NCBI GenBank assembly: GCA_017936925.1
Contig: JAGBEP010000014.1
Coordinates: forward strand, 1 to 64,000
Origin: Clostridia bacterium
GTDB taxonomy: Bacteria; Bacillota; Clostridia; TANB77; CAG-508
DNA: 64,000 nucleotides
Direction: 5' to 3'
The notes under the pieces are model-generated. The model was not told the DNA's origin and ran no database searches. It was given only the letters and a program-made list of their open reading frames with translations. The position numbers and the translations under genes are program-made. Shown piece by piece: positions 33,447 through 41,913 of the stretch (position 1 is the first letter of the stretch; each line of letters starts with the position of its first letter).

Positions 33447-34310
33447 TTAAAGTATTACATCTCTTTTTAATAGCTTATTGTCCACAACACCTAATCCTAA
33501 AAATTGCTCATTATTATAAACTTTATAAACACCATCTAACATGTCAAAAGTAAGTCTAACTCCATTTAAAAATAATTCTTTCTTTTTATCATTCAAAATT
33601 ATTTTTTCATTTTCTTGAAACAATTCTTCAATTCCAATAATATACTGTTCTTTATTTTTTTCTTTTTCTAAATCAGAAATCAAAACACTTTCATCTATAC
33701 CAAACTTATCTATTTTAGTTCGTATTAATTTTTTCATATATCCTATAGTTCCAATTTTATTTGAAATATCTTCACATAAAGTTCTTATATATGTTCCTTT
33801 AGAACAAGTTACTCTAAATTCTATTTCATTCTCAGAATAATCAATTTTTAAAATTTCAATATCGTAAATCTCAACTTCTCTTTCTTTTCTTGATATTTCT
33901 TTACCTTCACGTGCATATTCATAAAGCTTTTTTCCATTAACCTTAATAGCTGAATACATAGGTGGAAGTTGTTTGTATGTGCCTACAAAACTCATAATCT
34001 GCTTTTTATAAAATTCTTCAGCTTTTTTATCGAGAGTAAAATTAGACTTTTCTAAAATTTTACCTTCACCATCTGCAGAATCAGTTTTAATTCCTAATTT
34101 TAAAGTAGCTACGTATTCTTTATTATGTTCCACTAAATATTTAGAAATCTTAGTTGCATTTCCAATCATTATAGGTAAAACTCCCATAGCTTCTGGATCT
34201 AATGTTCCACAGTGTCCAACTTTTTTTATATTAAAAATTTTTCTTATTCTAGAAACAACACCAAAAGAAGAAATTCCTTTTTCTTTATTTATTAAAACAA
34301 TTCCATCCAT
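33447..34310 (-). CDS. truB: tRNA pseudouridine(55) synthase TruB
   Basis: TruB forms pseudouridine 55 in the T loop of tRNAs. The 287-residue protein has the catalytic Asp in VGHCGTLDPEAMGVLPI near residue 38, then KEYVATLKLG and the late CSKGTYIRTLCEDI motif. The length is normal. It usually follows rbfA and nrnA in one operon; here a terminator at 34412-34449 separates it from nrnA, so it likely has its own promoter. The ribosome binding site is weak. ribF, the usual next gene, is absent. Confidence 0.95.
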   Translation of the reverse strand: MDGIVLINKEKGISSFGVVSRIRKIFNIKKVGHCGTLDPEAMGVLPIMIGNATKISKYLVEHNKEYVATLKLGIKTDSADGEGKILEKSNFTLDKKAEEFYKKQIMSFVGTYKQLPPMYSAIKVNGKKLYEYAREGKEISRKEREVEIYDIEILKIDYSENEIEFRVTCSKGTYIRTLCEDISNKIGTIGYMKKLIRTKIDKFGIDESVLISDLEKEKNKEQYIIGIEELFQENEKIILNDKKKELFLNGVRLTFDMLDGVYKVYNNEQFLGLGVVDNKLLKRDVIL

Positions 34311-34411
34311 TTTTTATCTTTATTTTCCTCTCTTATATTATCTTTTTATGTTTAGTACTACGTATGTTTCAATATAAAAAGTGCTCATATATAATTTTTC
34401 TCAAAAAGCTA

Positions 34412-34449
34412 TAACAAAACAAAATTGCGACATCAAAAAAATGTCGCAA
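34412..34449 (-). terminator. Terminator after nrnA
   Basis: TTGCGACAT pairs with ATGTCGCAA over a T-rich loop, followed on the minus strand by TTTTGTTTTGTT. It begins a few bases past the nrnA stop and ends the long rimP-nrnA operon. Confidence 0.75.
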
Positions 34450-34455
34450 AAAGTT

Positions 34456-35406
34456 TTATTTTAAAAATCTTTTAGACTGTGCTACTATTCTTTCTTTTGC
34501 TTCTTCTAAAGAATATGGTAACGTACAACCTGCAGCCTTAATATGTCCTCCTCCATTAAATAACAAGCAAATATCAGAAACATTAACATAATTATTTGAA
34601 CGAAGTGATGCTTTGAATCCATTATCTACTTCATATAAAAATATTGATATTTCAACTCCTTGAACATCTCTACCATTTTCCACTATACCATTTAAATCGT
34701 TTTGATCAATCTTCAAATCTTCCATATCTTTTTTAGTAATATATGTATAAGTTATCTTTCCATTTTCAAGAAATTCAATTCTATTTGCTGCTAATTTTCT
34801 AGCTTCAAATTTTCCTCTTGAAATATTACTTAAAGAATCTTTGTAAATCTTAGAAATATTAACACCCTTTTCTAAAAACTCAGAAGCAATTTCAAAAGTT
34901 TCTGAAGTCACTCCATCATATTTAAATCCACCTGTATCTGTAATGATCCCAGTAATTAAACATGTAGCAATTTCTTTTGATATATCATATTTATAATATT
35001 TAAACATCGTTGTAATAATTTGTGCACATGCTGGTGAAACAGGATTTACAAAATTTAAATCTCCAAACATAACATTAGATGTATGATGATCAATATTAAT
35101 TCTTGTTTCTGCTTTAAGAAAAATCTCTTTTGGATCATCTAATCTCTTCATATCTGCGCAATCCAAAGCTATTGCTAAATCATACTTTTCTAAACTAAGC
35201 TCTATTTTAATTTCATTAGAACATGGTAAAAATTTATATGTTTCCGGAAAATGTGGAATTATAACTTCAACATTCTTTCCTAAATTTTTCATTGCTATGT
35301 AAAAAGCTAAACTGCTTCCAACAGCATCCCCATCTGGCTTTTCATGAGCAAAAATTACTATATTATTTGCATTATCAATTGCACTTTTTATATCATCTAA
35401 AGTCAT
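34456..35406 (-). CDS. nrnA: DHH-family phosphoesterase, NrnA-like
   Basis: NrnA degrades short RNA oligonucleotides (nanoRNA) and can dephosphorylate pAp. The 316-residue protein has HEKPDGDAVGSS near residue 20, ALDCADMKRLDD and the DHHTS motif in INIDHHTSN near residue 107. The DHHA1 domain with GGGHIKAAG is at its C terminus. It follows rbfA by 15 bases and closes the operon. Confidence 0.93.
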   Translation of the reverse strand: MTLDDIKSAIDNANNIVIFAHEKPDGDAVGSSLAFYIAMKNLGKNVEVIIPHFPETYKFLPCSNEIKIELSLEKYDLAIALDCADMKRLDDPKEIFLKAETRINIDHHTSNVMFGDLNFVNPVSPACAQIITTMFKYYKYDISKEIATCLITGIITDTGGFKYDGVTSETFEIASEFLEKGVNISKIYKDSLSNISRGKFEARKLAANRIEFLENGKITYTYITKKDMEDLKIDQNDLNGIVENGRDVQGVEISIFLYEVDNGFKASLRSNNYVNVSDICLLFNGGGHIKAAGCTLPYSLEEAKERIVAQSKRFLK

Positions 35407-35421
35407 CTAATAATCCTTCCT

Positions 35422-35784
35422 TTATTCTTTTTTCATATCTTTTGTAATCTCTTCTAAAATAGCATCAATTCGAGAACCATATTCTATAGATTCATCAAAT
35501 AAAAACACTAATTCAGGTGTAATTCTAAGGTTAACTCTTTTAGCAATCATTGATCTAATAAATCCTGAACATTTTTTTAATCTTGCTAAGTTTCCCTTAT
35601 TACTTTTAGCATTTATCATACTAACATAAACTCGAGCAAATCTTAAATCAGGAGTAGTATCAACCTTAGTAACACTAATCATACCTGTTATCTGAGGATC
35701 TTTTAATTCTTGTGAAATTACAACACTAATTTCTTTTTTTAATTCCTCATTTATTTTATTCATTCTATTACTATTTTTTGGCAT
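35422..35784 (-). CDS. rbfA: 30S ribosome-binding factor RbfA
   Basis: RbfA helps 16S rRNA 5' end maturation in small-subunit assembly. The 120-residue protein has the KH-like fold with LKDPQITGMISVTKVDTTPD and ending in LRITPELVFLFDESIEYGSRI. The length is usual. It lies 8 bases downstream of infB, and TAGGAGGAAAT precedes its start. Confidence 0.96.
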   Translation of the reverse strand: MPKNSNRMNKINEELKKEISVVISQELKDPQITGMISVTKVDTTPDLRFARVYVSMINAKSNKGNLARLKKCSGFIRSMIAKRVNLRITPELVFLFDESIEYGSRIDAILEEITKDMKKE

Positions 35785-35792
35785 ATTTCCTC

Positions 35793-38648
35793 CTAACGTT
35801 TAACTTCTTCTACAATATGAGCTTCTATAATATCTCCTTCTTTTATATCATTAAAGTCTTCAATTTGCACACCACACTCATAGCCATAAGCAACTTCTTT
35901 AACATCATCTTTAAATCTTTTTAAAGAAATCAACTTACCTTCATGTAAAACAACATTGTCTCTAATAACTCTAACTATAGAATTTCTAGCTATCTTTCCA
36001 TCTGTAACATAACATCCAGCAATAGTTCCAATACTTGAAACTTTAAATGTTTGTCTAACTTCAGCATTTCCAATAACAACTTCTTTAAATTCTGGATCAA
36101 GCATACCTTTCATTGCAGCTTCAACATCTTCAATAGCATTATAGATAACTGAATATTGTTTAATTTCAACACCTTCTTTTTCAGCATCTGATTTAGCAAT
36201 TGGATCAGGTCTAACATTAAATCCTATAATAATTGCATTAGAAACTTTTGCCAAAGTAACATCTGATTCTGTAATTCCTCCAGCAGCTGAATGAATTACT
36301 TTTACTCTAACTTCATTATTAGATAATTTCTCTAAAGATTGCTTTACTGCTTCAACAGAACCTTGAACATCAGCTTTAACAATTAAATTCAATTGTTTTA
36401 ATTTTCCTTGTTCAATTTTATTAAATAAATCATCCAAAGTAACCATTGAAGATTCATTTAATCCCTTTTCTCTTTCTTGAACTCTTCTTCTTTCTATTAA
36501 ATGTTTAGCCGTCTTTTCATCTTTAACTTCATAGAAAGTATCACCTGCATTAGGAACCGTAGTAAGACCAGTAATTTCAACTGGTGTAGAAGGTCCTGCA
36601 AATTTAACTCTCTTACCTTTATCATTTGTCATTGTTCTAATTCTACCAATTGCTGAACCAACTATTATTGTATCACCAACATCTAATTGACCCCTTTGAA
36701 TAAGCATTGTTGCAACAGGTCCTCTACTCTTATCAAGTTTTGCTTCTATAACAGCTCCTTTAGCTTGTTTTTTAGGATTTACTTTCAATTCAAGCATATC
36801 AGCTTGTAATAAAACCATCTCAAGTAAATTATCAATTCCATCACCTTGTTTCGCAGAAATAGGAACAAATATTGTTTCTCCCCCCCACTCTTCAGGAACT
36901 AGTTCATATTTTGTTAATTCTTCTTTAACTTTTTCTAAATTAGCACCAGGCAAATCCATTTTATTTACGGCTACAATAATTGGTATATCAGCAGCTTTAG
37001 CATGATTTATAGCTTCAATAGTTTGAGGCATAACACCATCATTTGCAGCAACAACCAAAATTGCTATATCAGTAATCTGAGCTCCTCTAGCTCTCATACT
37101 AGTAAATGCTTCATGTCCTGGTGTATCTAAGAATGTAATTTCTCTATTATTAACATTAACTTTGTATGCACCAATATGCTGTGTAATTCCTCCAGCCTCA
37201 CCTTGAATAACATTAGTTTTTCTAATAGCATCCAAAAGTGATGTTTTACCATGGTCTACATGTCCCATAACAACTACAACTGGTGGTCTATTTACTAAAT
37301 CTTCTTCCCTATCTTCACTATCATCAAATAATATATCTTCATCTGTTTTTATATCCTTTTTCTTAGCAGTAATTCCAAATTCTGAAGCAGCAAGATAAGC
37401 AATATCAAAATCAATTTCTTTATTTATTGTAGCCATAACACCAAGATTTAAAAGTTTTGTAATTAAATCACCACTAGTAACCTTCATTTCAGCAGCTAAA
37501 TCTTTAACTGTAATAATTGATGGAATAGTTATTTCTGTCAATTTAAATATTTTTTGTTTGTTTCTATTTTCTTGTTTACCTTTTTTCTCACTTCTTCTTC
37601 CTCTTTGAGTACTTAAATCATAGTAATCAAGCATATCAACATTTGAAAGTTTACTTTCTTGTTTTAAACTTCTTAATTTTCCAGAACTAAATTCCTCATT
37701 TTTCCCTTTTTTCTTAGTCTGCTTTTTAGTTCTTTGCTCCTCAAATTGACGATTACTTTTTTGTTTATCAATAGCTCTATTTGAATATTCAATAACATTC
37801 TCTTTTTCAACAATATCAACCGCCATAATATTATTTATCTTCTTATCAATTCCCCTATCATCAAGTTTTCTATTGTTGTTATTAAATCCATTATTATTGT
37901 TTCTATTATAATTATTATTTCTATTATAAGAACCATTATTTTGATTATTTCTATTGTTATTATATCCGCCATTATTATTTTTATTGTAATTATTATTTTT
38001 ATTATTTCTATTGTTATTATATCCACTGCTATTGTTTTTACTATTATAATTATTATTTCTTTCTTGTCTATTATCAAATCTATTATTATTTTGTGGTTTA
38101 GTAACCTGTTCTTCTTCCATCACTTTTTTATTTTCAACAACCTTTTCTTCCTGTACAGGAATTTCTTCTTTTACTTCTTTTTTAGGTGTAACCTCAGGTT
38201 GAACCTCAGTTTCTACCTTAACTTCATCTTTAGCTTCTACTTTTGACTCTTGCTTAGTTTTTGAAGGAATTCCAAATAATTCAGCAACAGACATTGGTTT
38301 TGATTGTTTATTTCTATAAACAATATTATAATCTTTTTTTCTATTTTTTTCGATAAAACCTACTTCATTCTTTTTGCCTTTAGATTTTTGTTCAGCTTTC
38401 TTTTCTTCTTCATCAATAATAACTGTTCTTCTCATAATAACAGGTTGATCTGATACTATTTCTTTTTTTGATTCATTTTTTTTCTTTTCTACTTTCCCCA
38501 TTGATTTTGTTATTTTTTCCGCCTCCTCGTTTGTGATAGTACTTAAATGGCTTTTCACATCAATTCCGAGTGATTTTGCCTTTTCAATCACTTCTTTACT
38601 ATTTACATTTAGTTTTTTTGCTAATTCATGCACTTTAATTTTGTCCAA
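35793..38648 (-). CDS. infB: Translation initiation factor IF-2
   Basis: IF-2 is the GTPase that brings initiator tRNA to the ribosome. The protein is about 951 residues. The first IF2-N domain ([14 protein letters not shown]) is followed by a charged linker and an Asn-rich tract (residues 185-270), a second IF2-N domain, then G1 [17 protein letters not shown] and NKMD, and the C-terminal tRNA domains. I prefer TTG at 38648, six bases after GGGGGTG, over the ATG 15 bases upstream. Its start overlaps the L7Ae-family gene by 14 bases. Confidence 0.95.
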   Translation of the reverse strand: MDKIKVHELAKKLNVNSKEVIEKAKSLGIDVKSHLSTITNEEAEKITKSMGKVEKKKNESKKEIVSDQPVIMRRTVIIDEEEKKAEQKSKGKKNEVGFIEKNRKKDYNIVYRNKQSKPMSVAELFGIPSKTKQESKVEAKDEVKVETEVQPEVTPKKEVKEEIPVQEEKVVENKKVMEEEQVTKPQNNNRFDNRQERNNNYNSKNNSSGYNNNRNNKNNNYNKNNNGGYNNNRNNQNNGSYNRNNNYNRNNNNGFNNNNRKLDDRGIDKKINNIMAVDIVEKENVIEYSNRAIDKQKSNRQFEEQRTKKQTKKKGKNEEFSSGKLRSLKQESKLSNVDMLDYYDLSTQRGRRSEKKGKQENRNKQKIFKLTEITIPSIITVKDLAAEMKVTSGDLITKLLNLGVMATINKEIDFDIAYLAASEFGITAKKKDIKTDEDILFDDSEDREEDLVNRPPVVVVMGHVDHGKTSLLDAIRKTNVIQGEAGGITQHIGAYKVNVNNREITFLDTPGHEAFTSMRARGAQITDIAILVVAANDGVMPQTIEAINHAKAADIPIIVAVNKMDLPGANLEKVKEELTKYELVPEEWGGETIFVPISAKQGDGIDNLLEMVLLQADMLELKVNPKKQAKGAVIEAKLDKSRGPVATMLIQRGQLDVGDTIIVGSAIGRIRTMTNDKGKRVKFAGPSTPVEITGLTTVPNAGDTFYEVKDEKTAKHLIERRRVQEREKGLNESSMVTLDDLFNKIEQGKLKQLNLIVKADVQGSVEAVKQSLEKLSNNEVRVKVIHSAAGGITESDVTLAKVSNAIIIGFNVRPDPIAKSDAEKEGVEIKQYSVIYNAIEDVEAAMKGMLDPEFKEVVIGNAEVRQTFKVSSIGTIAGCYVTDGKIARNSIVRVIRDNVVLHEGKLISLKRFKDDVKEVAYGYECGVQIEDFNDIKEGDIIEAHIVEEVKR
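37835..38100 (-). repeat. Asn-codon repeat tract inside infB
   Basis: On the minus strand the sequence is an irregular AAT/AAC-rich tandem repeat that encodes NNNR, NNNYN and GYNNN units. It is in frame with infB and translated, so it is a low-complexity linker, not an intergenic repeat. Prone to length change by slippage. Confidence 0.85.
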
Positions 38649-38967
38649 TAGCATCACCCCCATTAATTATCCCAGCAATTGCTTCAGAAAAATTCTTGTC
38701 TTTCACACCAATAACAGCTTTATTTTTCTTTCCTATTGCTCTACTATTTTCGTCAATATTTCCGTGTATGAAAATCTTGATTTTATTTTCATTAGAAAGT
38801 TTCAGAAATTTTTCTCTCGTATTTAAAGATGAATCTTCAGCAAGAATAACTATATAAACTTTCTTTTTTAAAATCGCCTCTTTAACAGCATCTGTTCCAC
38901 AAATAATTTTTCCAGCCCTAGCTGCTAATCCAAGCAATCCATTAACTTTATTTTGATAATTTGGCAA
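38635..38967 (-). CDS. L7Ae-family RNA-binding protein (YlxQ-like)
   Basis: This 110-residue protein is of the L7Ae/L30e family, which binds kink-turn RNA. It has [15 protein letters not shown] near residue 10 and the late [12 protein letters not shown] block. It is encoded between ylxR and infB as in other Firmicutes. The start is TTG at 38967 with GAGGGATG, overlapping ylxR by 20 bases, and it overlaps infB by 14. Its exact partner RNA is unknown. Confidence 0.9.
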   Translation of the reverse strand: MPNYQNKVNGLLGLAARAGKIICGTDAVKEAILKKKVYIVILAEDSSLNTREKFLKLSNENKIKIFIHGNIDENSRAIGKKNKAVIGVKDKNFSEAIAGIINGGDAIGQN

Positions 38968-39214
38968 CTACATCCCTCAAATCTTCATAAAATTCATTAC
39001 TTATATTGCATTCAAATACTTTAGCTAATCTATTAGATTTTATTAATTTATCTATACATTTTACATCAGTACAAATATAAGCACCTCTTCCATTTTTCTT
39101 TCCTGTTAAATCTATAGATATATTATTTTCTTTATCTTTTACAATTCTTAATAATTCTTGCTTTGGCTTAGAAACTCCACAGCCAGTACAAGTTCTCTCA
39201 GGTACTTTTTTCAA
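38948..39214 (-). CDS. ylxR: YlxR-family (DUF448) RNA-binding protein
   Basis: The 88-residue basic protein has RTCTGCGVSKPKQELLR near residue 7 and GKKNGRGAYIC near residue 38, the core of the YlxR family. YlxR sits between nusA and infB in most Firmicutes and is thought to bind RNA; reports link it with RNase P or transcription. The start is TTG at 39214 behind GGGGTGAAT. It is tightly packed between nusA (13 bases) and the L7Ae-family gene (overlap). Confidence 0.9.
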   Translation of the reverse strand: MKKVPERTCTGCGVSKPKQELLRIVKDKENNISIDLTGKKNGRGAYICTDVKCIDKLIKSNRLAKVFECNISNEFYEDLRDVVAKLSK

Positions 39215-39227
39215 AGATATTCACCCC

Positions 39228-40364
39228 TTATTCTTCATCAGCAGTAGTTTCTTCTGAAACATCTTCTGTTTCTTCACTAACTTCTTCTGAAACATTTTGA
39301 GCTTCTTCTAACATTTTTCTAAATTGAGATTCGCTCTTAATATCTATCTTCCAATTTGTAAGTCTTGCAGCTAATCTAGCATTTTGTCCAGATTTTCCAA
39401 TAGCTAAAGATAATTGATCATCTGGAACAATTACTTGAGCAAATTTTTCTTCTTCCTTAATATCAACAGCTAAAACTTGAGCTGGAAGTAAAGCAGCTGC
39501 TATAAACACAGCAGGATCTTCATCCCATTCAATAACATCTATTTTTTCGCCATGTAACTCATTAATTATATTTTGAATTCTTACACCTTTTTGTCCAACA
39601 CAAGAACCAACTGGATCAATATTTTCATTTGTTGAATAAACTGCAACTTTACTTCTAGAACCAGGATCTCTAGAAATATTTTTTATTTCAATTAATCCCT
39701 CATATATTTCAGGTATTTCAAATTCAAATAATCTTCTAACAAAATCAGGATGACTTCTTGAAACTATTACTTGTGGATTTCCTTTTATACCTTTTTCTAC
39801 TTCTAAAACATATCCTCTAATTTTATCATTGACTCTATATTCTTCTGTAGGAATTTGTTCTTTAACTGGCATAACTCCTTCAAGTTTTCCTAAATCCAAA
39901 ACAACTGCATTTCCGTCATTTTTTTGAATAATTCCAGTAACAATTTCACCCTTTTTATCATTAAATTCTGAATAAATAATTTCTCTTTCAGCTTCTCTAA
40001 TTTTTTGAACTACAACTTGTTTTGCTGTTTGAGCAGCTATTCTTCCAAAATTCTTTGGAACAATTTCTATATCAACAACATCTCCAACTTCATATTTCTT
40101 ACTCTTTTTTCTAGCATCTTCTAATGATATTTCAAAGCATTCGTCTTTAGCTGCTTCTACTACCATCTTACTAGAATATACATGAGTTTCTCCTGTTTCT
40201 CTATCTATAACAACTTTAACATTGTCAGCAGAATCAAAATTCTTTTTATAAGCTGTAACTAAAGCCATTTCTAAAGACTCAATAAGGTACTCTTTTTTTA
40301 TACCTCTTTCTTCCTCTAATTCTTTCATAGCAATAAGTAATTCTTTCATATCAATTGCTTTCAT
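39228..40364 (-). CDS. nusA: Transcription termination/antitermination protein NusA
   Basis: NusA binds RNA polymerase and RNA, acting in pausing, termination and antitermination. It has an N-terminal polymerase-binding domain, the S1 domain (residues 130-200), KH domains with VGSCVGQKGVRI and LAIGKSGQNARLA, and an acidic tail (residues 355-378). The ATG at 40364 gives the standard start MKAIDMKELL and has AAGGAATG upstream; an in-frame ATG 51 bases earlier overlaps rimP and is rejected. The short form lacks the extra C-terminal acidic repeats of proteobacteria. Confidence 0.95.
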   Translation of the reverse strand: MKAIDMKELLIAMKELEEERGIKKEYLIESLEMALVTAYKKNFDSADNVKVVIDRETGETHVYSSKMVVEAAKDECFEISLEDARKKSKKYEVGDVVDIEIVPKNFGRIAAQTAKQVVVQKIREAEREIIYSEFNDKKGEIVTGIIQKNDGNAVVLDLGKLEGVMPVKEQIPTEEYRVNDKIRGYVLEVEKGIKGNPQVIVSRSHPDFVRRLFEFEIPEIYEGLIEIKNISRDPGSRSKVAVYSTNENIDPVGSCVGQKGVRIQNIINELHGEKIDVIEWDEDPAVFIAAALLPAQVLAVDIKEEEKFAQVIVPDDQLSLAIGKSGQNARLAARLTNWKIDIKSESQFRKMLEEAQNVSEEVSEETEDVSEETTADEE

Positions 40365-40398
40365 TTTTTTATCACATTCCTTTCTATATAAATCACAA

Positions 40399-40869
40399 TT
40401 AAGCATTCCAGTCATATACTGTTTTAGCAGTAGCTATTTTATCTAAATCTATTTTTATGCTATTACCTAATTCATTAATAATTATAGTATCATTTTCAAC
40501 TGATTCTAAAATTCCTTCAATAACTTTTTTACCATCTAATTTTGAAAATAATTTTACTTCAATTTTATTTCCTATTTGTTTTTCATAATGTTTTAAGGTT
40601 CTAAGTTTCTTTTCTAATCCTGTAGAAGATACTTCTAAAAAATACTGTTCTTTTATAGGGTCAGCCTTATCTAAGATTGGCTCTATTTCATTATTGATTT
40701 TTTCACAATCATTAATATCCATAATACCATTTTTTTCTACATAGATACAAAGATGATATTCTTTACCTTCTTTAAGATATTCAACATCATATAATTCATA
40801 ACCTAAGTCATTAATTTTATTTTCTATAAGTCCCTGAACCTTTTTTTCAACATTATTAAATTCTGACAA
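40399..40869 (-). CDS. rimP: Ribosome maturation factor RimP
   Basis: RimP aids 30S subunit assembly. The 156-residue protein has LGYELYDVEYLKEG near residue 20 and YFLEVSSTGLEKKL near residue 80, the two usual RimP motifs, and a C-terminal SH3-like domain. The start is TTG at 40869 behind AGGAGGAAATAAA. It is first in the rimP-nusA-ylxR-L7Ae-infB-rbfA-nrnA operon. A strong hairpin lies 59 bases upstream of the start. Confidence 0.92.
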   Translation of the reverse strand: MSEFNNVEKKVQGLIENKINDLGYELYDVEYLKEGKEYHLCIYVEKNGIMDINDCEKINNEIEPILDKADPIKEQYFLEVSSTGLEKKLRTLKHYEKQIGNKIEVKLFSKLDGKKVIEGILESVENDTIIINELGNSIKIDLDKIATAKTVYDWNA

Positions 40870-40927
40870 TTTATTTCCTCCTAAAAAAGTTACTCAAAAT
40901 TATTATTAATTCTTCTTTTCAACAATA

Positions 40928-40952
40928 AAGAGTGGAATTTGCTTCCACTCTT
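40928..40952 (-). ncRNA. GAGTGG hairpin in the rimP leader
   Basis: AAGAGTGGAA pairs with TTCCACTCTT (10 bp, 5-base loop) and is followed by a broken T run on the minus strand. Hairpins with AGAGTGG arms before rimP recur in Firmicutes as I recall. It may be the terminator of the upstream gene, an attenuator of the rimP operon, or both. Confidence 0.5.
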
Positions 40953-41020
40953 CTGTAACTTATTTTGCTTTAAATATTATACATTGTTTTTTCAACAATT
41001 GCAAGCTTTTTCAAAGATTT

Positions 41021-41680
41021 TTATTCGACAAACTTTTGCAAATCATATTTTTTTTCATCTGATGTAACAAGAATCGTCGTGCTAAAAGTCTCATCTTCCA
41101 AATTTCTAACAGCACCATATATTCTTACAATAGGCTTATCTAATGATATAAGTTCTTTTTTTATTCTAAATACATTTTCTTTAAGAGCTTCCTGAATATT
41201 CATAATTCCAAGAGTTCCATCTTTCATCATCACTAACAAAAATTCATTATTTAAACATTTTTCTATATAAACTTCTTGTACTTTATAATCATGAGTAGCT
41301 ATTTCTTTTTCATCTTTTATATTTTCTATATCAGTATCACTCACATTGTATTTTTCTTTAAAAGTTTCATTATTTATAATACTAAAATAGACTTTTCCTT
41401 CGAAAACTTTAACTTGAAATGTAGCATCTTCATCAAAATCAATACTATCATATGTAGAAGCTAACATATTTTCTGGTGGAACAATTCCATCAGACGTAAC
41501 ATTTTCTTCTACCTCATTTGTTACTTCATTAGAAAGAATATTCTCAACACTTATTGAAGTTCCTCCAGAAATATTTACATTAAAAATAAATACTACAAAT
41601 GCTATCAAAACTAATAGTATAAGAACTATTAATGCTATTGCCATATTTCGTAATTGTTTAGAACTTTTTCTTCTACTCAT
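41021..41680 (-). CDS. Single-pass membrane protein of unknown function
   Basis: A 219-residue protein with a basic cytosolic tail (MSRRKSSKQL), one helix (residues 15-37) and an exposed C-terminal domain of mixed strands. No known domain was recognised. The start MSRRK at 41680 has GGAGG five bases upstream; a GTG four codons earlier overlaps that site. It lies 11 bases downstream of another small membrane protein and upstream of the rimP leader. An envelope-associated role is likely only by its topology. Confidence 0.75.
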   Translation of the reverse strand: MSRRKSSKQLRNMAIALIVLILLVLIAFVVFIFNVNISGGTSISVENILSNEVTNEVEENVTSDGIVPPENMLASTYDSIDFDEDATFQVKVFEGKVYFSIINNETFKEKYNVSDTDIENIKDEKEIATHDYKVQEVYIEKCLNNEFLLVMMKDGTLGIMNIQEALKENVFRIKKELISLDKPIVRIYGAVRNLEDETFSTTILVTSDEKKYDLQKFVE

Positions 41681-41691
41681 TTGTACCTCCA

Positions 41692-41871
41692 CTATTTTTT
41701 ATCATTTGCATTTAAATATAAATTTAAGATTTTATCTGAATATCCTGCAGCCTTATTCATTTTTTTAAAATCTGATACAAGCAATAATATTCCTAAAAAT
41801 ATACAAATCAAAGTAATCACAATAAGTATAAATGTTCCTTTTTTATTTTCTCTCTTTTTCTTTTTCATCAT
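41692..41871 (-). CDS. Small membrane protein (59 residues)
   Basis: This gene starts with two adjacent ATG codons at 41866-41871 behind AAGAGGTAAATG. It encodes a very basic N terminus (KKKKRENKKG), one hydrophobic helix (TFILIVITLICIFLGILLL) and a short C-terminal tail (NLYLNANDKK). Its stop falls 12 bases before the start of the next membrane protein gene, so they are probably translated together. The basic-then-hydrophobic layout fits a type II orientation. No family was recognised. The two small proteins may act together. Confidence 0.7.
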   Translation of the reverse strand: MMKKKKRENKKGTFILIVITLICIFLGILLLVSDFKKMNKAAGYSDKILNLYLNANDKK

Positions 41872-41913
41872 AACATTTACCTCTTCTTAGAAATTATATC
41901 ACATAATACATCT

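Noticed and set aside
37941..38246. Plus-strand Ile/Phe-rich reading frame and CRISPR-like repetition.
   Set aside because: It is the complement of the Asn-rich linker of infB. Repeats are irregular, short and in frame; there are no spacers of constant length.
40365..40415. Upstream in-frame start for nusA at 40415.
   Set aside because: It would add 17 residues that overlap rimP and do not fit the NusA family; the start at 40364 has a ribosome binding site and gives the standard N terminus.
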